Assembly (NCBI GenBank): GCA_963713445.1
Contig: CAVQMB010000002.1
Location: forward strand, 186,001-250,000
DNA: 64,000 nucleotides
Reading direction: 5' to 3'
Origin: CAVQMB01 sp963713445
GTDB lineage: Bacteria > Pseudomonadota > Gammaproteobacteria > Competibacterales > Competibacteraceae
The notes under the pieces were generated by a model. The model was given only the letters and a program-made list of their open reading frames with translations, was not told the DNA's origin and made no database searches. Of this stretch, positions 52,413-61,090 are shown in pieces (the first letter of the stretch is position 1; every line of letters begins with the position of its first letter). The translations under genes and the position numbers were made by a program.

Positions 52413-53326
52413 ATACACAGATTCTGCGGAGCTCGCTGCGTCAGCAATGGCGCGACTATCTGGAGCTGACCAAGCCGAAGGTGGTCGCGCTGATCACCTT
52501 TACCGCGATGGTCGGCATGTTTCTTTCGACCCGCGCCATGGTTCCGTGGGAAGTGCTGATCTTCGGTTCACTAGGTATAACCCTGGTTGCGGCCGCCGCC
52601 GCGGCGATTAATCACCTGGTTGATCGCCGAGTCGATGCTGTGATGGCGCGCACACGTCGTCGGCCGTTGCCTACAGGCCATTTGGATGGCCTTCAGGTGC
52701 TGGTGTTTGCTGGGTTGTTAGCTGGCACCGGCATGGTACTGCTACTGACCTTTACCAATGCCTTGTGCGCTGCGCTAACCTTTGCCTCGCTGATTGGCTA
52801 TGCTGGCATTTACACGATGTTTCTCAAGCGGGCGACGCCGCAGAACATCGTCATAGGTGGTGCCGCTGGCGCGGCGCCGCCGATGTTGGGTTGGATTGCC
52901 GTTACCGGGCATGCTGATCCCGGTGCCTTGTTGCTGTTTCTGATTATCTTCGTATGGACGCCGCCGCATTTCTGGGCCTTGGCCATCCACCGTCGGGCCG
53001 AATATGCGGAGGCCGATATCCCGATGCTGCCGGTCACCCATGGGGTCGTGTTTACACGGCTTCAAATCCTGCTCTACACCGTGCTGTTGTTGCCCGTGAC
53101 GCTGTTGCCCTATCTGATCGGCATGAGCGGCGTCCTGTACGCTGTGGGGGCGCTGGTGCTGGATGCCTGGTTTTTGAGATATGCATGGCGGCTCTACCGG
53201 ACTGGCGACGATCGCCTGGCCATGCCGACTTTCGGGTTTTCGATTATTTACTTGTTCGCGTTGTTCGCCGTGCTGATGGTGGATCATTACATGCTCGTCA
53301 GGCCGGCGCAGCTGCTTCTTGGTTGA
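52409..53326 (+). CDS. ctaB: Protoheme IX farnesyltransferase (heme O synthase)
   Basis: A 305-residue UbiA-type prenyltransferase that adds a farnesyl group to protoheme. The first aspartate-rich site is NHLVDRRVDAVMARTRRRPL, with KPKVVALITFTAMVG before it; YTMFLKRATPQNIVIGGAAG and IFVWTPPHFWALAI are later conserved blocks. It supplies heme O to CtaA. Its last 29 bases overlap the end of msbA on the other strand. Confidence 0.96.
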   Translation: MNTQILRSSLRQQWRDYLELTKPKVVALITFTAMVGMFLSTRAMVPWEVLIFGSLGITLVAAAAAAINHLVDRRVDAVMARTRRRPLPTGHLDGLQVLVFAGLLAGTGMVLLLTFTNALCAALTFASLIGYAGIYTMFLKRATPQNIVIGGAAGAAPPMLGWIAVTGHADPGALLLFLIIFVWTPPHFWALAIHRRAEYAEADIPMLPVTHGVVFTRLQILLYTVLLLPVTLLPYLIGMSGVLYAVGALVLDAWFLRYAWRLYRTGDDRLAMPTFGFSIIYLFALFAVLMVDHYMLVRPAQLLLG

Positions 53327-55049
53327 CGGCCTGTAGCCGGTAAAGGCCGGCGTATAGGCCTCCTGCCGCCAATAGTTCGGCGTGGCGCCCGGTTTCGGCG
53401 ATGCGGCCACGATCCAGGACCACAATACGATCGGCGTGTACAATCGTAGACAGCCGATGCGCGACTACCAAAGTTGTTCGGCCTTGCCGCAAGCGTTCCA
53501 GGGCGGCCTGCACGAGCTGTTCAGACTGGCTGTCAAGTGCCGATGTGGCCTCGTCGAGAATCAATAGTGGCGCGTCCTTGAGCAGCGCCCTGGCGATGGC
53601 GATGCGCTGGCGCTGGCCGCCTGACAAGCGGATTCCGTTCTCGCCGACCAGGGTAGCAAAACCGGCCGGCAACTGATCGATGAATTCCAGGGCATTGGCC
53701 TGTGCGGCGATGGTTTCCAACTCCCGCTGGTCTACCGAGCGTGTACACCCATAGCGAATATTGGCTGCCAGGGTGTCGTTGAATAGCACGACTTGTTGGC
53801 CGACATAGCTGAACTGGCTTCTGAGGCTTGCCAGGGACAGTTCGCGGGTGTCAATGCCGTCAAGCAGAATGCGTCCTTCGCGGCAATCGTAGAAACGCGG
53901 CAGCAGGTTAACCAGCGTGGTCTTGCCACTGCCGGACGGACCGACCACGGCCAGCGTTTCGCCGGGCGCGATGGTAAGCTCGATGTTTTCGAGTACGGCA
54001 GGCGCCTCAGGATGATAGCGGAATGCCACCCGGTCGAAGCGGATCTCGCCTTTAACCGCGGCCAGTTCTCGGTGCCCATGATCGGGTTCCGGCGTGTCGT
54101 CCATCAGGTCGAACACACTCTGGGCGGCGGCTAGCCCACGCTGCAAGGGTTCATTGAGTTTAATCAGGTTCTTGATCGGCGTCAGCAGCATGGCCATCGC
54201 GGTGAACAATGACACAAATCCACCTACTGTGATCTGGTTGGCGGCCGCTTCCAGCGAGGCTACGTAGATTACCGCAGCCAGCGCGAACACCACCAGCAGT
54301 TGAACCAGCGGTGTGCTGCCCTCGGCGGCGACCGCCAGTTTCATGTTGAAGCGCCGGACCCAGTTGTTGGTGTGCAGAAAACGGTCGCGTTCATAGCGCT
54401 GGGCACCGAAGATTTTGATTTCGCGATGGCCCTGCAAGACCTCGTCCAGCAGCCGGTTGAGTTCGCCCATGGCATCCTGCAAGGCGTGGCTCAGCCGGTG
54501 CAGCCTGCGGCTGACCAGGCGCACGACCAGCGCAATCGCCGGGGCAGTGATCAGCACAATAAGTGACAGCCGCCAATTCAGGTATAGCATCCAGACCAGC
54601 AGGCCGGTTACTGCCAGGCTGTCGCGGACCAGCGTGATCAGAGCCTGGGTGGAAGCCGACATCACCTCATTGGCGTTGTAAGTGAACTTCGACAGCATGA
54701 CGCCGGTGGGTGTATCACTCAGACGCTGATCCGGTAGGACCAGCAACTGATCGAACATCGCCTGGCGCAGGTCCATCACCACTTTATTGGCTACCCAGCG
54801 GAGCCCGGTGCGACCGGCGAAACCTGCCGCGCCCCGTACCAGGAACACGGCCGCAATCGCCAGTGGCATGGTTTTGATGTAGTAAGGGTCTTTGTTGACA
54901 AAACTGCCGTTCAGCAAGGGCTTGAGCAGCGCTGGTAGCAGCGGCTCAGTCAGTCCGGCAACAACGGTTGCGCCAAGTGCCATAGCGAACAAGCGCGCAT
55001 AGGGATGGACGTGGCCGAGCAATCGCCGGTACGTATGAATGCCTTTCAT
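53298..55049 (-). CDS. msbA: MsbA, lipid A/phospholipid ABC flippase
   Basis: A 583-residue half-transporter: about six membrane helices, then an ATPase domain with Walker A GPSGSGKTT (about 369-377), the ABC signature LSGGQRQRIAIA (about 474) and Walker B LLILDEATSALD. MsbA moves core-lipid A across the inner membrane. The ATG at 55049 (MKGIHTYRRLLGHVHPY) matches homologues; an ATG at 55079 would add ten residues. It is divergent from hldE, another lipopolysaccharide gene, which supports MsbA over other exporters. Confidence 0.92.
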   Translation of the reverse strand: MKGIHTYRRLLGHVHPYARLFAMALGATVVAGLTEPLLPALLKPLLNGSFVNKDPYYIKTMPLAIAAVFLVRGAAGFAGRTGLRWVANKVVMDLRQAMFDQLLVLPDQRLSDTPTGVMLSKFTYNANEVMSASTQALITLVRDSLAVTGLLVWMLYLNWRLSLIVLITAPAIALVVRLVSRRLHRLSHALQDAMGELNRLLDEVLQGHREIKIFGAQRYERDRFLHTNNWVRRFNMKLAVAAEGSTPLVQLLVVFALAAVIYVASLEAAANQITVGGFVSLFTAMAMLLTPIKNLIKLNEPLQRGLAAAQSVFDLMDDTPEPDHGHRELAAVKGEIRFDRVAFRYHPEAPAVLENIELTIAPGETLAVVGPSGSGKTTLVNLLPRFYDCREGRILLDGIDTRELSLASLRSQFSYVGQQVVLFNDTLAANIRYGCTRSVDQRELETIAAQANALEFIDQLPAGFATLVGENGIRLSGGQRQRIAIARALLKDAPLLILDEATSALDSQSEQLVQAALERLRQGRTTLVVAHRLSTIVHADRIVVLDRGRIAETGRHAELLAAGGLYAGLYRLQAVNQEAAAPA

Positions 55050-55149
55050 GGCCTGCCTGCGTGATTCGTTCGCCGGCATAGTATCGTGTTGGCTTGTGGC
55101 TGGCGATGATTCCTGCAGGCCTGTGCTAGACTGCTTCGCCGCGGTCGAT

Positions 55150-56580
55150 GTGAGGACGCCCGAGCTGAATATTCCCGATTTTTCCCACGCCAGGGTACTG
55201 GTCGCCGGTGACGTAATGCTGGACCGCTACTGGACTGGTGCAAGCGAGCGCATTTCACCGGAAGCACCGGTACCGGTGGTGCACATCGAGGACTGCGTTG
55301 AGCGCCCCGGCGGGGCGGCCAATGTGGCGCTCAACGTCGCCAGTCTGGGTGGACGGGTCTGCGTGCTGGGCATAACCGGTGCCGATGCCGCCGCCGACAG
55401 TCTGGCCGGGGCACTGGCTGACCGCGGCGTTGACAGCCTGCTGGTGCGGCTGTCCGGCCAGGCCACGATCACCAAGCTGCGGGTTCTGAGCCGCCATCAG
55501 CAACTGATCCGGCTGGATTTCGAGGACGGGTTTCCCGGACTGGAGCCGGCGCCGCTGTTGGCACGCTACCGGAGTGCCCTGGCGGCGGCCGACGTGGTGG
55601 TATTGTCGGATTACGGCAAAGGTATGCTGCGCGATGCGCCGGCCTACATACAGGCGGCCAACGCAGCCGGTCGTCCGGTACTGGTCGACCCTAAAGGCCG
55701 TGACTTCCAGCGCTATCACGGTGCCACCCTGATCACACCCAACCTGAGCGAATTCCAATCCGTGGTCGGCCATTGCGCCGATGATACCGAACTGGTTGAG
55801 CGTGGCCAGAGACTGCTGCAGGAGCTGGCATTGAGCGCGCTGCTGATCACCCGCAGTGAGCACGGCATGACTTTGCTGCAGCGTGATCAAGGTCCGTTGC
55901 ACCTGCCGGTGCATGCGCGCGAGGTGTTTGACGTTACGGGCGCCGGCGATACCGTGATTGCCACACTGGCCGCCGCGCTGGCAGCCGGCGTGACGCTGAG
56001 TGAGGCCACAGTGCTGGCCAATACCGCTGCCGGACTTGCGGTCGCCCGGCTGGGTGCCGCCAGTATTTCGACTGCCGAGCTGCGCGATGCGCTGATGCCG
56101 GGGCCTTCCAGTGTTCTCGGTGAGGAGGATCTGGTGCGGGCAACGGCAGCGGCCCGGCTGCGCGGTGATCGCGTGGTGATGACCAATGGCTGCTTCGATA
56201 TCCTGCATGCGGGCCATGTCCGTTACCTCGGCCAGGCGCGGGCACTGGGAGACCGGCTGATCGTCGCGGTCAACGACGATCACTCAGTGAGCCGGCTCAA
56301 GGGACCCGAGCGACCGGTCAATTCCCTTGCGGACCGTATGCAGGTGCTGGCCGCACTGGCTGCGGTCGATTGGGTGGTGCCGTTCAGCGAAGATACGCCG
56401 GAGCGGTTGATTCGCCGGGTTCAACCTGATGTTCTGGTCAAGGGGGGGGATAACCACCCGGACCAGATCCCGGGTGGCTATTTCGTGCGTCGGGCGGGCG
56501 GCGAAGTGCGGGTGCTGGAGTTCCTGCCGGGGCGTTCCACTACCGGGCTTATCGACCGGTTGCGGCAGAAGCCGAGTTAG
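55150..56580 (+). CDS. hldE: Bifunctional heptose kinase/adenylyltransferase HldE
   Basis: A 476-residue enzyme making ADP-heptose precursors for lipopolysaccharide core. Residues 1 to about 320 are a ribokinase-type kinase (VAGDVMLDRYW, RPGGAANVALN, VTGAGDTV). The rest is a nucleotidyltransferase (NGCFDILHAGHVRYLGQAR). The GTG at 55150 gives family length and N-terminus; the open codons before it are not coding. Eight consecutive G residues (56442-56449) encode the conserved VKGGD and could be prone to slippage. Confidence 0.96.
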   Translation: MRTPELNIPDFSHARVLVAGDVMLDRYWTGASERISPEAPVPVVHIEDCVERPGGAANVALNVASLGGRVCVLGITGADAAADSLAGALADRGVDSLLVRLSGQATITKLRVLSRHQQLIRLDFEDGFPGLEPAPLLARYRSALAAADVVVLSDYGKGMLRDAPAYIQAANAAGRPVLVDPKGRDFQRYHGATLITPNLSEFQSVVGHCADDTELVERGQRLLQELALSALLITRSEHGMTLLQRDQGPLHLPVHAREVFDVTGAGDTVIATLAAALAAGVTLSEATVLANTAAGLAVARLGAASISTAELRDALMPGPSSVLGEEDLVRATAAARLRGDRVVMTNGCFDILHAGHVRYLGQARALGDRLIVAVNDDHSVSRLKGPERPVNSLADRMQVLAALAAVDWVVPFSEDTPERLIRRVQPDVLVKGGDNHPDQIPGGYFVRRAGGEVRVLEFLPGRSTTGLIDRLRQKPS

Positions 56581-56811
56581 CAGGCTCTGTAGCGCCACGC
56601 CTTTTGCTTACAGTGTGGCAACCATGCGGATGCAGCCGGTACGGTCAGTGAGTAACGACCGCGCGTGTTCGGCGGCGCTGCGTTCCCGTGAACCGCGGCG
56701 GGGAGGTCGGGCAGTCCGGTCACAGGAGTGTGCCTCTGTGGCTGTTGGCGGGGCGGGCGCCAGAGTGATAGCTGTGCTTTGCGGCAGGGGTTTTCTTGCG
56801 GTGTCGAAGCT

Positions 56812-57861
56812 GTGAAGCAAGCCCTGCGGGCAAATGTCGTTGGTCTTGTTGCAGGGGCGCTTGGCGGGGCGCTCGGTAGCCTGGTCGGTGTACCCATGCC
56901 GTGGTTGTTGGGCGCGATTACAGGCACCGCGACGGCAGCGCTGGCCGGCCTGCCGGTGGTGGTGTCCAATCGGCTGCGTGACACCATGCTGGTGCTGATC
57001 GGCTTGATGATCGGTATGCGGCTTACACCACAGTCACTGACTCATGTGGTTAGCTGGCCGTTGTCGCTGTTCGGCATCGTGCTCTATGTGGTGGTCGTTG
57101 TTGCCGTTCTGTACTGGGCTCTGCGCCGTTGGGCTGGCTTCGATACGGTTACGGCATTTTTCGCGGCAGCGCCGGGTGGTTTCATGGCGATGGCGGTAAT
57201 CGGCCGCGAACAGGGCGGCAGCGTGCGCAATATTGCTTTGTTTCACTCCATCCGGGTGGTGCTGGTGGTATTCAGCATCGTACTGGGCTATCACTTGCTG
57301 CTCGGTACCGGACGCGCGGGTAGTCATTATGTTCCACTGGGGCGCGTTGATGTTGTCCAGGCGATGGGTCTGGCCGGGCTGGGTTTGGTCGGGGCGCTGC
57401 TCGGGTACCGGTTGCGGCTGCCGGCAGCGACCATGCTGGGTCCACTGGCGCTGGCGGCAGCCGCCAATATGACCGGCTGGCTGACAGGCTCGATGCCGAC
57501 GCTGCCTATCCTGCTGGCAGAGTGGGTGCTGGGAAGCTCAATTGGCACTGACTTTGCTGGTGTGAGGCTTGTGGAACTGGCCCGCCGTTTTGCTACAGCC
57601 GCGGTCGCCACTGGGTTCATGCTGCTGATGTCGGTGGCATTCAGCCTCGTTTTGATGCCGCTGACCGGCGTGCCGTTTGATGCGCTATTTCTGGCATTCG
57701 CGCCCGGTGGCCTGTCGGGCGTGTCGCTGATCGCCCTGGCGCTCGGCATACAGCCGGCTTTCGTCACCACGCACACGTTGCTGCGGGTGCTGCTTATCCT
57801 GCTGGGTGGACCGTTATTGTTTCGATTGATCAACAGAAAACATCATCGCCACAGCGACTAA
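56812..57861 (+). CDS. AbrB family integral membrane protein
   Basis: A 349-residue, very hydrophobic protein with about ten helices in two similar halves. The repeated GxPMPWLLGA and RLPAATMLGPLALAA type blocks, FFAAAPGGFMAMA and LAFAPGGLSGVSLIAL are typical of the family annotated as AbrB duplication or putative ammonia monooxygenase proteins. Neither name describes a proven function; a transporter is more likely. The GTG at 56812 is a best guess; a GTG at 56728 is also in frame. Confidence 0.8.
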   Translation: MKQALRANVVGLVAGALGGALGSLVGVPMPWLLGAITGTATAALAGLPVVVSNRLRDTMLVLIGLMIGMRLTPQSLTHVVSWPLSLFGIVLYVVVVVAVLYWALRRWAGFDTVTAFFAAAPGGFMAMAVIGREQGGSVRNIALFHSIRVVLVVFSIVLGYHLLLGTGRAGSHYVPLGRVDVVQAMGLAGLGLVGALLGYRLRLPAATMLGPLALAAAANMTGWLTGSMPTLPILLAEWVLGSSIGTDFAGVRLVELARRFATAAVATGFMLLMSVAFSLVLMPLTGVPFDALFLAFAPGGLSGVSLIALALGIQPAFVTTHTLLRVLLILLGGPLLFRLINRKHHRHSD

Positions 57862-58025
57862 GCCGCAGTCGGGCCGCCAGGTCGGGCTTTGCACGGCACT
57901 GTAATCCGGCCCCGCCTGGTCAGCCAGCGCAGTGGGAGTTCATCGGCTGAGCGACCGCATGGCAAGGCCCTTGCTTTGGTGGACTACAATGGCAACCCTG
58001 TCGTTCTGGATTGAAACCGGTAATT

Positions 58026-58484
58026 ATGCTCGCCATATTTATCATCAACAGCATACTGGTGACAGCAGCTGTACTTATCCATTATGAGGTGTTGCGCTGG
58101 CTCACTGTTTTCATTCCACGCCTGCCTGTGCAACGCCGTCTGCGGGTGCTGGCTGGCGTGTTCGGGTGCCTTTTCGCGCACGTGGCGGAAGTCTGGTTGT
58201 TCGCCATCGGCTACTATCTGCTGATTGCCAGCCGCCAGTTTGGCACTTTGAAAGGCAATTACGGACATTCATTGCTGGACTGCAGTTACTTTTCTTTTAC
58301 TACCTACACATCGCTCGGCTTCGGTGATATCGAGCCGTTCGGCAACATCCGTTTCCTGGCGGGTCTGGAGGCTCTCACCGGACTGGTCCTCATCACCTGG
58401 ACTGCTTCGTTCATGTACATCGAGATGCTCAAGTATTTCGAAGACCATGACGAACAGCGAGTTAGGAAGATGAAGGCAAAGTGA
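58026..58484 (+). CDS. Small two-helix ion channel protein
   Basis: A 152-residue protein with a first helix (about residues 1-20), a second near 42-67, a pore region and a last helix (about 106-128), then a charged tail (YFEDHDEQRVRKMKAK). The pore segment SFTTYTSLGFGDIEPFG has SLGFGD at about 95-100, a variant of the potassium-channel filter T-x-GYGD. It belongs to the ion-channel (Ion_trans_2) superfamily; selectivity is uncertain because Phe replaces Tyr. ATG at 58026 used; a TTG at 58011 is also in frame. Confidence 0.82.
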   Translation: MLAIFIINSILVTAAVLIHYEVLRWLTVFIPRLPVQRRLRVLAGVFGCLFAHVAEVWLFAIGYYLLIASRQFGTLKGNYGHSLLDCSYFSFTTYTSLGFGDIEPFGNIRFLAGLEALTGLVLITWTASFMYIEMLKYFEDHDEQRVRKMKAK

Positions 58485-58642
58485 GTACACAGCATGCAGA
58501 CACTCCTGCGGCATCTTAAGCAGCAGACCACGCGATCCCAGGAGACCTGGCATGTTCAGTGAGCTACTGGGCAATGCCAGTTCAGGTTTTGTTCAGGAGG
58601 TTGTGTCTAGGATGCAACTGCTGTTGCAAACAGGAGACGAAG

Positions 58643-59185
58643 CTGAAGAAAGCGCTAATGGGTTCCTTGGTTGTCGCAGGGTTGATGGTTGGGTTGGCCC
58701 ATGCTGGGGTATGGACCCCATACTGTTTAACGACAGGATTCGACCTGGATCACATGCCAGCGGTCTGGTGGGACAAGTCTCAGCCGGGCCAGGGTCTGAC
58801 CATCGTCAAGTCCGGGGAAACGGCTCATGCTGGTCCCAACTTCTGGGGCTACTACACTGCCTACGATCAGTACGGTGCTGCGACGTGGTACCTGTTCTCG
58901 GGGAACTACTGTATTGGCCAGAAGGGTACGAAGATCCTGAACCTGTATCAGTACACCGGACCTCAGCCAGGGATCCCTTGGGATGAATCCCTGGTGAAGT
59001 CCAAGGTGGTTGGTGATATCTACCTGGAGTTCCTCCATGACGGCAAGGATCCCTATCAGGCAGTAGATTGTGTGCCTTCAGCCCCTTGCTCTGTGAACGG
59101 GATCACGGCTGACATAACGCTGGGTGACATCCACAGTTACATCCCTGTGGACCTCAACCTAACCCCGTTCATCCCGAAGCAGTGA
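58643..59185 (+). CDS. Secreted protein of unknown function, probable CTG start
   Basis: The mature part of about 160 residues has Cys pairs and Trp/Tyr-rich segments: AVWWDKSQPGQGL and FWGYYTAYDQYGAATWYLF. These resemble a common but unnamed secreted gammaproteobacterial domain (pattern WWxPxxSGxG then WYTYDxxGxPxWY). A canonical signal peptide, KKALMGSLVVAGLMVGLAHA, begins after a CTG codon at 58643 that has AGGAG six bases upstream. The first ATG in frame, 58658, would lose the basic residues. So either CTG initiates or an ATG has mutated. I cannot assign a function. Confidence 0.6.
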   Translation: MKKALMGSLVVAGLMVGLAHAGVWTPYCLTTGFDLDHMPAVWWDKSQPGQGLTIVKSGETAHAGPNFWGYYTAYDQYGAATWYLFSGNYCIGQKGTKILNLYQYTGPQPGIPWDESLVKSKVVGDIYLEFLHDGKDPYQAVDCVPSAPCSVNGITADITLGDIHSYIPVDLNLTPFIPKQ

Positions 59186-59852
59186 TCAGCTATAGAGCAA
59201 CTGCATAGCGACCGACGAGTAGCCAACGCTGACGCTGGTACCAGCGGTGGTGTTGGTCTGGTTCAGCTCGCCAGTGACGTGGTTGGGAGCGCCAGCGTGG
59301 GTCCTCGGCCAGAAACTACTGACCGGGTTACCACTGGCATCCCTGTGGTAGGCATACGCAGTCTCTGCCGCAGTTGGCACACCCCCAGTCAGCAACCTCA
59401 CGCCACAGGCCGCGCTACGCCCACTGACTGTACTCCCAGTGGTCGTACTCTGCCCAGTTGCCAGTTTCCCAGGCTCGCGCTCGGTCAGCATCCTCAGGCC
59501 CCCACCCCCAGTTCTCAATGCCGCCATAGTGAGTCACAGGCATGACGCATGTGTACCGAGAGGCAGCTTCACGCTACCGAGGGGCGATAGCACTGTCCAG
59601 TACACAGCTTCGACAGGATGCATTACATTAATGTCGCATGTCAGGAACCAAGAATATGCGTGTAAGGCAGCGTAAGTCATTCAGAGGGTAGCGCAACCCA
59701 ATGAATATTCTGTAGATATTCTATGGCCACACAGGTTGGATGGATGTACATCGAGATGCAGAGATTCTGTAACCGGCACTGATCACGTAGAGGTGACTTC
59801 TGTGCAGCAGTGCTATCCTTGTAGATAACTCTCACTCCTGAGGATTGGCGGC
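59186..59852. other. Gene-poor pocket with broken minus-strand reading frames
   Basis: No intact recognisable gene is visible. On the minus strand short frames look coding-like but are broken: a Trp-rich stretch (59543-59418) containing YGGIENWGWGPEDADRA then a stop, a further segment in another frame (59527-59186) with AYAYHRDASGNPVSSFWP, and a leading piece from 59621. Together they could be remains of one gene. At 59744-59759 a 16-base match to the end of the ion channel gene occurs. Confidence 0.4.
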
Positions 59853-60356
59853 ATGATCAAAGGGTTGCATCATAGCGCATACCGTTGTCGCGATTCTGAA
59901 CAGACACGGGCCTTCTACGAGGATTTTCTTGGCCTGCGGTTGGCGGGTACTCTGGAAATCAACGAAACCAAGTCCGGCCGTGCGACGCACACACTGCATA
60001 CTTTCTACGAAATGGGAGACGGATCCTATCTGGCCTTTTTTGAAGCGCCCGATATGCCATTCGAATTCAAGTCCCAGCACGATTATGATTTGCATATCGC
60101 GCTGGAGGTGAGCGAATCCACTCTGAAGGCCATGCTGGAAAAGGGCAAGGCAAACGGCATTGAAACCCGCGGTATCAGTGATCACCATTTCATCCATTCC
60201 ATCTATTTCCGTGACCCTAATGGTTACGTGGTTGAATTGACCGCCCGAACAGATCTCCATGCGACGGCGATGAATCCCGCCACTAACGGTGCCCGGGCGC
60301 GCCTTGATCGCTGGCAACTTGCCAAGCACAGCCCGATGACTTCGCCGCAGCCGTAG
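59853..60356 (+). CDS. VOC (glyoxalase/dioxygenase) family protein
   Basis: A 167-residue metal-dependent protein of the vicinal oxygen chelate fold. Two beta-alpha-beta modules are visible, with candidate metal ligands His7 (GLHHSAY), His81 (YDLHIALEV) and Glu129 (GYVVELTAR). IYFRDPNGYVVEL is typical of extradiol dioxygenase or lactoylglutathione lyase-like members; the substrate is unknown. The ATG at 59853 follows GAGGATTG. It marks the return to ordinary sequence after the pocket. Confidence 0.88.
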   Translation: MIKGLHHSAYRCRDSEQTRAFYEDFLGLRLAGTLEINETKSGRATHTLHTFYEMGDGSYLAFFEAPDMPFEFKSQHDYDLHIALEVSESTLKAMLEKGKANGIETRGISDHHFIHSIYFRDPNGYVVELTARTDLHATAMNPATNGARARLDRWQLAKHSPMTSPQP

Positions 60357-60426
60357 TTGCGCTGGCTGTGGAATTCACTGGCGGAGCACACTGTCCTGAC
60401 AGTGCAGAAGCCCCGGAGGTTGCTGC

Positions 60427-61014
60427 ATGGTGAAACGCGTTCTGATTATCCAGGGTCATCCTGATGCTGCGGGTGGTCATTTTGACCATGCTCTGGCAGA
60501 CGCCTACGGTCAAGGCGCCACCGCGGCCGGCCATGAGGTTCGCGTTATTGAGGTTGCCCGGCTGGAATTCCCGCTGCTGCGCAGCAAGCAGGAGTTTGAC
60601 AGTGGCGAGCTGCCAGCGGCAATTCGCGAAGCTCAGGGCCATATTGCCTGGGCGGAACATATCGTGATCGTCTATCCCTTGTGGTTAGGTACCATGCCGG
60701 CGCTGTTGAAGGGATTTCTGGAACAGGTATTGCGGCCGGGATTTGCCTTTGAACTGCCGAGTAGTGGCAAAGCCTGGCGGTCTCGACTGGCCGGTAAGAC
60801 GGCTCGAGTGGTGATCACCATGGGTATGCCGGCTTTCTTCTACCGCTGGTATTTCGGGGCCCACAGCCTCAGGAGCCTGGAGCGCAATGTGCTCAAATTC
60901 TGTGGTATCCGGCCAGTGCAGGAAACCCTTGTCGGGGTGGTGGAAAGTATCAGCGACGCCCGTCGCGCCAAGTGGCTGGCTCGGCTCAACGCGCTGGGTC
61001 GTAGCGGTGACTAG
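60427..61014 (+). CDS. Flavodoxin-fold NAD(P)H:quinone reductase-like protein
   Basis: A 195-residue flavoprotein-like enzyme. N-terminal VLIIQGHPDAAGGHFDHALA binds the flavin phosphate, and VIVYPLWLGTMPALLKGFLEQVL is the conserved block of the NQO1/MdaB/KefF group. It probably reduces quinones by two electrons with FMN or FAD. The ATG follows GGAGG. It lies 70 bases after the VOC gene, so co-transcription is possible. Confidence 0.88.
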   Translation: MVKRVLIIQGHPDAAGGHFDHALADAYGQGATAAGHEVRVIEVARLEFPLLRSKQEFDSGELPAAIREAQGHIAWAEHIVIVYPLWLGTMPALLKGFLEQVLRPGFAFELPSSGKAWRSRLAGKTARVVITMGMPAFFYRWYFGAHSLRSLERNVLKFCGIRPVQETLVGVVESISDARRAKWLARLNALGRSGD

Positions 61015-61090
61015 GCGCGCATTGGGCAGTCTGAGCGTCGGTCACAACCTGGCTTTATTTGGACTGTGATAAGCGATGGCTAATGCGGGT

